Assembly (NCBI GenBank): GCA_964614375.1
Contig: CAZTLI010000240.1
Span: 1-8,162, forward strand
Source: CAZTLI01 sp964614375
GTDB taxonomy: Bacteria; Chloroflexota; Anaerolineae; Aggregatilineales; Phototrophicaceae
Direction: 5' to 3'
Length of the DNA: 8,162 nucleotides
Every line of letters begins with the position of its first letter. The stretch's first letter is position 1. Both the position numbers and the translations under genes were made by a program. Below the pieces are notes generated by a model. The model was given only the letters and a program-made list of their open reading frames with translations, searched no databases and was not told the origin of the DNA. Of this stretch, positions 1-6,400 are shown one piece after another.

Positions 1-1248
1 TCGTGATTTCCCCAAACGCTTGAGGACAGCATCTGCCGCCTGTTCAGCGAAGGCACGGAAGGTCGTCCATTTGCCGCCAACCAGTGAATAGATCGGAAAG
101 CCCACGCCGTTACCCGGTTCGATGATGGGCATACTGTGGTCGCGGCTGATTTGACCCGCAGTGGACGCATCGCTGTGGGGGAGGGGGCGCACACCCGAAA
201 AGGTGAACACAATATGCGACTTGTTGACTTCCATTGTCGGGAAGACGCGCTGAATCAGATTGAGCATATAGTCTATCTCATGATCGGTACACACGGCGTC
301 ATCGGGATTTTCGATGTGAATATCTGTTGTGCCGACCAAAACCCTGTCTACCAGCGGGAAAATGAGCACAATCCGCCCGTCATTGTTTTCAAAGAAAATC
401 TCGTGCCCATCCAGCATCTGTAGGAGTTCAGGATGGTCGAGCACCAGATGTGAACCTTTTGTGCCGCCGATGAAACGCTGTTTATCACGACCCAGCGCTT
501 GATTGGCGAAATCAATCCAGGGGCCAGCGGCATTGACCACGATTTTCGGTTTGACTGTTATCGTCTCGTCCGTGAGTCTATCGCGCAGGGTGACTGTATC
601 GCCAGACGCGGTTTCGAGCGCGACGTAGTTGAGCGCATGAGCAGTCGCTGACGCCGCTTCGGAATCGAGCACCATTTCCATGCAGATGCGTTCGGGGTAG
701 GGCATCCACGCATCGTAATAGATGGCGGTATTGATGATGTCAGGATTGAGACTGGGGAATTTTTCCAGCGATTTCGCCCGCGATAGGAAACGGTGAGTCG
801 GCATGACGCGATAGTGGCGCGCGTAGAAGTCATAGAGCATCAAGCCGATTTTGATGATGAACGCGCCACGTTCACCGGGTTTATCGCGCAGGCGGAAAAA
901 TTTCAGCGGGGCATTCAAGAAGCCGGAAAATCGCTTAAAAATCGGGACTGTCGTTGGCAGGGGTTTGACGTAGTGTGGGGCATTCCGCAGCAGGAGATTG
1001 CGCTCGGTGAGGGCTTCTTTCACCAGCCGGAATTCGCCATTTTCAAGATAACGCAAGCCACCATGCACCATGTGCGATGAAGCCGCACTCGCGCCGGAGC
1101 AAAAATCATCGCGATCTACAATCAGCACATCAACGCCCTGTAAAGCTAAATCGCGGAACAGGCCGATGCCATTCACACCCGCGCCGATAATCAAGACAGA
1201 GACATCCGGTTGACTGCGAATCGAGTCTAAAATTGCGCTGCGCTGCAT
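1..1248 (-). CDS. glpD: FAD-dependent glycerol-3-phosphate dehydrogenase, N-terminal 416 residues (C-terminus beyond window)
   Basis: The family oxidises sn-glycerol 3-phosphate to dihydroxyacetone phosphate with FAD and passes electrons to quinone at the membrane. Reading from the ATG at 1248, 416 codons stay open to the window edge. The usual length is above 500 residues, so the C-terminal domain is missing here only because the window ends. Visible signatures are the dinucleotide-binding GAGVNG (residues 22-27), the block HGGLRYLENGEFRLVKEAL (62-80), GTKGSHLVL (262-270), VLVGTTD (303-309), SGVRPL (351-356) and GGKWTTFR (391-398). The start is supported by AAGGGG at 1261-1256 with a 7-nt spacer. 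The gene points away from the membrane-protein pair, with a 389-bp gap before it, so it probably has its own promoter. No glycerol kinase or facilitator gene is visible. The ENGEF variant resembles archaeal and Chloroflexota-type enzymes (recalled resemblance, not searched). Confidence 0.95.
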   Translation of the reverse strand, partial: MQRSAILDSIRSQPDVSVLIIGAGVNGIGLFRDLALQGVDVLIVDRDDFCSGASAASSHMVHGGLRYLENGEFRLVKEALTERNLLLRNAPHYVKPLPTTVPIFKRFSGFLNAPLKFFRLRDKPGERGAFIIKIGLMLYDFYARHYRVMPTHRFLSRAKSLEKFPSLNPDIINTAIYYDAWMPYPERICMEMVLDSEAASATAHALNYVALETASGDTVTLRDRLTDETITVKPKIVVNAAGPWIDFANQALGRDKQRFIGGTKGSHLVLDHPELLQMLDGHEIFFENNDGRIVLIFPLVDRVLVGTTDIHIENPDDAVCTDHEIDYMLNLIQRVFPTMEVNKSHIVFTFSGVRPLPHSDASTAGQISRDHSMPIIEPGNGVGFPIYSLVGGKWTTFRAFAEQAADAVLKRLGKSR

Positions 1249-1281
1249 ATATCATCCCCTTTAGTTTGCTGGATTGTCTCA

Positions 1282-1287
1282 ACTATA
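1282..1287 (-). promoter_or_regulatory. Candidate -10 element of glpD
   Basis: On the minus strand the hexamer TATAGT lies 34 bp upstream of the glpD ATG, which would give a leader of about 25-30 nt, similar to the neighbouring genes. No good -35 hexamer is found 16-18 bp upstream, so the site would need an activator or the true promoter lies further upstream in the repeat-rich gap. Weak call. Confidence 0.25.
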
Positions 1288-1336
1288 ACGAACATCGTCT
1301 AAAACATCATCTGCATAATGTCATGCGTTTGGGTGT

Positions 1337-1348
1337 ATTTTGCAAAAT
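1337..1348. promoter_or_regulatory. Perfect 12-bp palindrome upstream of glpD, possible operator
   Basis: ATTTTGCAAAAT reads the same on both strands. It lies 88 bp upstream of the glpD start codon and about 50 bp upstream of the candidate -10. Its symmetry and position fit binding of a dimeric regulator, but no regulator gene is present to pair with it. Confidence 0.35.
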
Positions 1349-1417
1349 TGGGGATATAGATTCGCCAGTTTTAACAGCGAGAACAACACCGCTATCATCT
1401 GGCTGCCACAGGGCCAC

Positions 1418-1433
1418 GTCCACTGAAGTGGAC
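1418..1433. repeat. 16-bp inverted repeat (7-bp arms, 2-bp centre)
   Basis: GTCCACT and AGTGGAC flank a GA centre. As RNA it would form a 6-bp stem with a UGAA tetraloop, and as DNA it could be an operator. It is not followed by a T-run on either strand, so it is not an intrinsic terminator. Confidence 0.4.
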
Positions 1434-1501
1434 AATGTTTGTCGTGCCAAACGCGCCCTTTTGATGAACGTGTCAGCTTCAGATGACGTGTCTTTCGGGC
1501 A

Positions 1502-1523
1502 GCCGCACGTTTTAACGTGTGGC
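1502..1523. repeat. Hairpin-forming inverted repeat
   Basis: GCCGCACGT pairs with ACGTGTGGC around a 4-nt loop (UUUA), a 9-bp stem containing one G-U wobble. The core CACGTTTTAACGTG is a near-perfect palindrome. No T-run follows on either strand. The right arm contains the first copy of the 14-bp direct repeat. Confidence 0.4.
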
Positions 1524-1608
1524 GGAACAATCGGATACGTAAATAATTATGTGTCCGCAAAAACGGTGCTATCCGATTATTTTCCTAACCAACATTAACG
1601 TGTGGCGG
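1512..1608 (+). repeat. Pair of 14-bp direct repeats TTAACGTGTGGCGG (1512-1525 and 1595-1608)
   Basis: The two copies are identical and 83 bp apart (start to start) in non-coding DNA. By simple arithmetic, a 14-bp exact repeat in a stretch of about 130 bp is very unlikely by chance (order of 1 in 30,000). Each copy sits beside a different hairpin: 1502-1523 for the first, 1605-1617 for the second. They could be tandem regulator sites or the ends of a small element. Confidence 0.55.
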
Positions 1609-1628
1609 GAAACCCGCGACGATTGTTC
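1525..1628. repeat. Two overlapping, mutually exclusive inverted repeats
   Basis: The segment GAACAATCGGATA (1525-1537) can pair in two ways. AATCGGATA (1529-1537) is complementary to TATCCGATT (1570-1578). GAACAATCG (1525-1533) is complementary to CGATTGTTC (1620-1628). Both pairings use bases 1529-1533, so only one can form at a time. Both arm pairs are perfect over 9 bp. A minus-strand transcript running from the membrane operon toward glpD would carry them. Confidence 0.4.
1605..1617. repeat. Short GC hairpin after the membrane operon
   Basis: GCGGG and CCCGC are separated by three bases and begin about 20 nt after the TAG stop of the last membrane gene (minus strand). The position suits a terminator, but no T-run follows, so it would at most be a weak or factor-dependent 3' end. 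Confidence 0.25.
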
Positions 1629-1637
1629 TGCAAGCCC

Positions 1638-2474
1638 CTATTGTCGTGCGGCGCGCTGGCTGGTCACATGGATGACAATCAAAATCAGGAGATTCAATAC
1701 CAGTCCGCCGATGAATACCCACGTCGCCTTACGTGTGACATCAAATTCGGCCCACGCGCGTAGTGCCGCAACCAACATCATGATGATGCCGACGATTTGG
1801 GCCTCAAGCATAATCCGCACCGCGCTCCACCGTTTGTCCAGCGCCGCCACGATGCCAAAAATGCCCGGCAAAATGAACATTGCGGCGGTGACTCGTGCAG
1901 TGAGGGGTGTGAGTGCCCAGGGCCACAGGTCAATCATGGCTGTGGGTGCGAAGAACAGCAGCAGGCTAACGGCTGCACCGGCTAAACCAAATGCGCCCAT
2001 TGTCCAGCGCGCGGTTTGCGATAAGGTTGTGTCTTGTGAATCGGGCAGGCCGGGGTCGGCTTTCCGATTGCGCCACCAGATGAGGGGGATTATCACGGGC
2101 GTTGTCAGGTATAAGGCCGCCCACAACCAGAAAGATGGATGACTCTGGTTAAAGCGCTCCCAATGGAGCAGGGTGGATAATCCGAGGACAATGACGAAGC
2201 ACCATATCGCTAGAAAACCATGCCCGAACCAGTGCCAGCGCGGGGCACGCCACGCCCGATAGAAATAATAGACACCGCCGCCATAGGTCGCGCCCAGCGT
2301 CATCGCCGTCATTGCCGAATCAATCTGCCATGCAAAGAGCTGCCCGGTGCGTTCGGGAACAAGATACAAAATCGCAATTGCCAGCAGCAGTATCGGGATA
2401 ATTACCAACGACAGCCAGCGCGTTTCTTGATTGACCGCATCGGTTGATGTCACTGTACCAGCGTTTGTGGTCAT
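1638..2474 (-). CDS. Multi-spanning membrane protein with two WPW-type modules, 278 aa, second gene of operon
   Basis: Function is not recognised. The protein is strongly hydrophobic with about eight predicted spans (roughly 20-39, 52-72, 82-103, 114-133, 157-177, 192-212, 218-239, 251-270). It has an internal duplication: a motif of the form LL..P.....WPW.LTP..AR...A is clear at 170-200 and degenerate at 36-62 (YLVPERTGQLFAW). Each copy is followed by a second signature, an aromatic/acidic stretch then a Trp-led span (102-134 and about 238-270). The neighbouring upstream gene has the same two-module plan, so the pair are paralogues. The ATG overlaps the upstream stop as ATGA and lacks its own good ribosome binding site, which suggests translational coupling. 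No catalytic or metal-binding motif is evident. Subunits of a heteromeric membrane complex are possible but unproven. Confidence 0.85.
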   Translation of the reverse strand: MTTNAGTVTSTDAVNQETRWLSLVIIPILLLAIAILYLVPERTGQLFAWQIDSAMTAMTLGATYGGGVYYFYRAWRAPRWHWFGHGFLAIWCFVIVLGLSTLLHWERFNQSHPSFWLWAALYLTTPVIIPLIWWRNRKADPGLPDSQDTTLSQTARWTMGAFGLAGAAVSLLLFFAPTAMIDLWPWALTPLTARVTAAMFILPGIFGIVAALDKRWSAVRIMLEAQIVGIIMMLVAALRAWAEFDVTRKATWVFIGGLVLNLLILIVIHVTSQRAARQ

Positions 2475-3301
2475 GATGGGGTGGCTTCACTTTCAGCTTC
2501 GATGCGCGACAGGGTGCGGGCATAGATGAGATAGCTCATGCCAATCACCGCAATCGCGCCAAATAAAACGACCCAGAACAGGCTGCCCGGTAATGACCAA
2601 TCCACGCGCTGCACCTGCATGTCGAGCAGAAGGGTTGAAAGCACCGCCGCGCCACCCAGCGCCACGAGCGTGACGCCGATTGTTGTGTAGTCCGTGCTGC
2701 GTGCGCCGCGCATGAGAAGCCACGCGCCGAGTCCGACAAGAATACAGGGCGCGCTGTAGACCTGGGCGTGCCATACATCGACTGCCCAGGGCCAGAACGC
2801 GGTAAATGTGTCTGGCAGCAGCAGCATACCGATGCCATAGGCTGTGTAGATAATCACGACAACCTGTAAATACATGCGCCATCGTCCATGCGCGGCCTGT
2901 GCCACTGCTTTTAACTGCCGATGCACCCACAGCAAAACACCCGCCAGAATAACCGCGCCACCGTACAAAATGAACCATATGAGTGTAATTGGGCGGTTGG
3001 GGTCAAATTGATCCAGATGCAGTGCCGATACCACAGTGACAATGCCCGCAAAAACGATACTCAGGAGCAATGCAATGCGTCCGGGAGATATACGACCAAT
3101 CCATAACATCAGCACCAGGCCGATTAATTCACCCAGATAAATTGCGCCTAAAAAACGCGCGTTGAACGGTGTCAATGTCCAGGGCCAGCGTTCTACGATA
3201 AGGGGTGGGGCAAATAACAAGGCACTACCCAGTATCACGGCGAGTATAGCAAGTAAGGCAAATATGCGTGCTGTAACGTGTATAGGTGGATTCGACATCA
3301 T
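2471..3301 (-). CDS. Multi-spanning membrane protein with two WPW-type modules, 276 aa, first gene of operon
   Basis: Function is not recognised. Eight spans are predicted (about 11-31, 49-68, 73-95, 106-126, 143-163, 181-197, 207-227, 240-261). Residues 25-66 and 156-197 align without gaps and share a proline, WPW and a following A-R/A-Q helix (RWPWTLTPFNARF against FWPWAVDVWHAQV), so the protein is two halves of about 130 residues. It is a paralogue of the next gene, whose start it overlaps by 4 bp. Start choice: an ATG 63 bp further upstream (3364) is in frame, but a TATAAT promoter lies inside that extension. The ATG at 3301 has AAAGG at 3313-3309 with a 7-nt spacer. The next codon is also ATG (3298) and could be used. 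The gene is divergent from the kinase gene, with 155 bp between them. Confidence 0.85.
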   Translation of the reverse strand: MMSNPPIHVTARIFALLAILAVILGSALLFAPPLIVERWPWTLTPFNARFLGAIYLGELIGLVLMLWIGRISPGRIALLLSIVFAGIVTVVSALHLDQFDPNRPITLIWFILYGGAVILAGVLLWVHRQLKAVAQAAHGRWRMYLQVVVIIYTAYGIGMLLLPDTFTAFWPWAVDVWHAQVYSAPCILVGLGAWLLMRGARSTDYTTIGVTLVALGGAAVLSTLLLDMQVQRVDWSLPGSLFWVVLFGAIAVIGMSYLIYARTLSRIEAESEATPS

Positions 3302-3308
3302 AGCCGTG

Positions 3309-3313
3309 CCTTT
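3309..3313 (-). promoter_or_regulatory. Ribosome binding site fixing the membrane-operon start
   Basis: AAAGG on the minus strand, 7 nt before the ATG at 3301 and 10 nt before the ATG at 3298. The longer reading starting at 3364 would begin upstream of the promoter -10, so this site decides the start. Confidence 0.6.
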
Positions 3314-3332
3314 ATCCAATAGATATTCAGTC

Positions 3333-3360
3333 ATTATAGAATGAGATCGGATTCGGGCAA
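3333..3360 (-). promoter_or_regulatory. Sigma-70-like promoter of the membrane-protein operon
   Basis: On the minus strand, TTGCCC (3360-3355) is followed after 16 bp by a perfect TATAAT (3338-3333). Transcription would start near 3326, giving a leader of about 25 nt to the ATG at 3301. Confidence 0.6.
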
Positions 3361-3391
3361 CCACAGAGCGACCCGCATATTGACCATATAT

Positions 3392-3420
3392 TTGGCGCTT
3401 GTCTGTAAGATTGTTACTAT
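3392..3420 (+). promoter_or_regulatory. Candidate promoter of the kinase-STAND-WD40 gene
   Basis: TTGGCG (3392-3397), a 17-bp spacer, then TACTAT (3415-3420), each four of six to the sigma-70 consensus. The leader would be about 30 nt. The promoter ahead of the gene at 8128 has the same -35 hexamer and spacing and a matching GTTACNATT context, which raises confidence. An alternative, TTGACC (3380-3385) with an 18-bp spacer and TGTAAG, is weaker. The ribosome binding site of this gene is poor (AAAG about 12 nt upstream). Confidence 0.4.
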
Positions 3421-3456
3421 TGAGGGCGCGCAGCCTGCGAAAGTGATTCGTCTCTC

Positions 3457-6400
3457 ATGGACAATCTCAGCGGACAACATATCAAAGGCTATGAAGTGCT
3501 CGAAAGTATCGGTTCAGGTGGCTTCGGCGCGGTCTATCGTGCCTATCAACCGGTCATCGAGCGCGAAGTGGCGATTAAGGTCATTTTGCCCGAACATGCC
3601 AATCATCCCGAATTCATCCGCCGCTTTGAGACCGAAGCGCAGTTGGTGGCGCGCCTGGAACACATTCACATCGTCCCACTGTATGATTACTGGCGTGATC
3701 GAGACGGCGCATTCCTCGTCATGCGCTGGCTGCGGGGCGGGAGTCTGCGGGCGGCGCTGAACGGCAACAATTGGGATTCTGCCCATGCGCCGAAGTTGAT
3801 TGGTCAGGTGGCGGCGGCGCTGGCTGTGGCGCATCGGCGCGGCGTCGTGCATCAGGACATCAAACCCGCGAATGTGCTGCTCGATGAAGAGGGGAATGCG
3901 TTTCTTGCCGATTTTGGCATCGCGCTGCGTCTGGGTGACGACTCGATCATCGAGACGGACGACGATAACGCGATGGTCAGCGCCACACCTGCCTATGCCT
4001 CGCCGGAGCAAATTCGCTCACAAACGATCACCCCGCGCAGCGATATTTATAGCTTTGGCGTGATGATGTATGAAATTCTGTGCGGCAGTCATCCCTTTAA
4101 GCATACCGACATCGCCACGATGCTGTTCAAACATTTGCGCGAATCGCTGCCGTCCATCCATTTGCTGCGTCCTGATTTGCCCGCCGCGCTCGATAGTGTC
4201 ATTCAACGTGCCACCGCCAAAGACTTTGAAGACCGCTACCCCGATATGCGGGCGTTGATGGTCGATTTTCATCGGGCGCTGACTCAGCCACTGACGCCGG
4301 ATATGGCTTCACATCCCGCAGCGGGCGAACCTGTGTCGTATGTGACTGAAGATGTGGAATTCATTACCGGCGTTGACCTGCCGGAATTCGATAATCCGTA
4401 TAAAGGGTTGCGCGCCTTTCAGGAAGCCGATTCTGCCGATTTCTTCGGACGCGATGTATTGATACCCCGCCTCATCGAACGGCTGAAAGAGCCTGATCGG
4501 AGTGCGCGGTTTCTGGCGGTGGTTGGCCCCAGCGGCAGCGGTAAATCCAGTGTGGTTCATGCCGGGGTGCTGCCGCTGCTGCGTTTGGGTGCGGTGGGCA
4601 ACTCCGATAACTGGTACATCGCCGAAATGACTCCCGGCGCGCATCCTATGCAAGAACTGGAAGCGCAACTGCTGGCAATCGCCATCAATCCGCCAGAAAA
4701 TCTGCTGGAACAACTCAATGAAAATGAACGCGGCCTGTATCGCGCCCTCAAACGCACGCTGCCGGATGATGACAGCGAATTTTTGCTGGTGATTGACCAG
4801 TTTGAAGAGATTTTCACGCAAGTCAGCGACGAAAACGAACGCCTGCACTTTCTCGATAGTCTGGTGGTCGCGCTCAGTGAACCGGATACACGCCTGCGAC
4901 TGATTATCACGCTGCGCGCCGATTTTTACGATAAACCGCTGCTCTATCCGGTGTTTGGTGGATTGGTGCGTGTGCGTACAGAAGTTGTCCTACCATTAGA
5001 CGATGACGAATTGCAGCAAGCGATTGTGGGCCCTGCCAAACGTATCGGTCTTGTCTTAGAGACGGGACTCGTGCCCGCTATCATCGACGAGGTGCGCGGT
5101 CAACCGGGTTCACTGCCGCTGCTGCAATATGCGCTGACCGAATTGTTTGAAAAGCGCGATGGTCGCCGCCTGACACTCCGTGCCTATCAGGAGAATGATG
5201 GCGTACAGGGGGCGCTGGCACGACGCGCTGAAGAACTCTATCTGGACTTTGATGCGCGCGGACGCCATGCCGTGCGGCAGCTATTCCTGCGCCTGATTAC
5301 ACCCGGCGAAGGGACGGATGATACCCGCCGCCGCGCGATACAGTCAGAACTCACATCATTGGGTGGCGATGTTGAAGTGATGAAAAGTGTCATCAACACG
5401 TATGGCAAATATCGCCTGCTGACCTTCGACCATGACCCCGAAACGCGCGTGCCCACGATTGAAGTTGCCCATGAAGCCTTGCTGCGTGAGTGGGGGCGTC
5501 TGCGGGAGTGGATTGAAGACAGTCGCGAGGATGTGCTGCTGCAACGTCGGCTGCATACCGCCAGCCGCGAATGGCTCAATCACGAGTCAGACGAGAGCTT
5601 TCTGGCGATGGGTGTGCGTCTACAGCAGTTTGAGCGTTTGCTATCCAAGACGGACATCACCCTCAACCGCAATGAAGTCGCCTTTATCGAGGCGAGTATC
5701 TCGCGGCGCAAGCGTCAACAACAACTCGAAGCGGATCAGCAGGCGCGCGAACTGGCTTTGCAGCGTCGTGCCACAAGACGTTTGCAAGGATTGGTCGCGG
5801 TGATGCTGGTGGCGACAATCATCGCGCTGGGATTGACGGCGTTTGCATTTAATCAAGGTCAAGTCGCGCAGGAAAATGCCGCTACCGCCGTCGCCGCGCA
5901 GGGAGTCGCGCTCGCAGAAGCCAACAGCCGCGCCACGCAGCAGGCCATTGCCGAACGCAGCGCCACCGAAAATCAGAGTTTCGCCCTCGCCGCCAGCGCC
6001 CAGCGCGCGCTCATCGAAAACAACACCGATTTAGCCATTACGCTCGCACTCACTGCCAATGACATCGACAATCCGCCGATTCAGACCCAACATACACTGG
6101 CACAGGCGGCCTATGCGCCGGGCACCCGCTTTCGGTTGGTGGGGCACAACGCGCCCGTGAATGCCGTCGCCATCCACCCCAATGGCACGCTAGCGGTCTC
6201 CGGCTCAACCGATGGCAGTCTGCGCGTCTGGGATTTGCAGTCGGGCGAACTGCTCAACACCATCAACTTGCGGGGTGGGGCGGTTTTAAGTGTGGCATTC
6301 AGTCCCACTGGAAGGCTGATTGCGGCGGGTATGGAAGATAACAGTGTCCGCTTATGGGATATAGATAATCGCATCGAGCAAATTCGCCTCAGTGGGCATC

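Larger units (their letters stand above)
1249..1637. other. 389-bp intergenic region rich in repeats, no convincing gene
   Basis: The stretch lies between the end of the membrane operon and the start of glpD, both on the minus strand. It contains the glpD ribosome binding site, two short palindromes near glpD, four ACGTGT hexamers (1468, 1486, 1515, 1598), a 14-bp direct repeat and two overlapping inverted repeats. Open frames on both strands here lack a ribosome binding site and any recognisable motif. No tRNA, ncRNA family or insertion sequence was recognised. It is probably regulatory, or a remnant of a small element. Confidence 0.6.

Noticed and set aside
1321..1560. 79-codon open frame on the minus strand in the gap
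   Set aside because: No ribosome binding site, no recognisable motif, and rich in Arg/Thr/Ser as expected of random frames.
1233..1598. 121-codon open frame on the plus strand across the gap
   Set aside because: It starts inside glpD on the opposite strand, has no ribosome binding site or motif, has mixed composition, and runs through the hairpin and repeat cluster. Probably not coding.
1502..1617. Intrinsic terminators at the two hairpins in the gap
   Set aside because: Neither is followed by a T-run on either strand.
1549..2142. 197-codon plus-strand frame opposite the second membrane gene
   Set aside because: It is antisense to a well-supported membrane protein with clear paralogy. The Ala/Arg/Met-rich translation has no fold signature.
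3302..3364. N-terminal extension of the first membrane protein to the ATG at 3364
   Set aside because: A TATAAT promoter lies within the extension, and the ATG at 3301 has a ribosome binding site. The extension is hydrophilic and adds no motif.
4309..4848. Long minus-strand frames opposite the kinase-STAND gene (also 3514-4011)
   Set aside because: They are shadows of the coding frame, lying opposite conserved kinase and ATPase motifs. No ribosome binding site or own motif.
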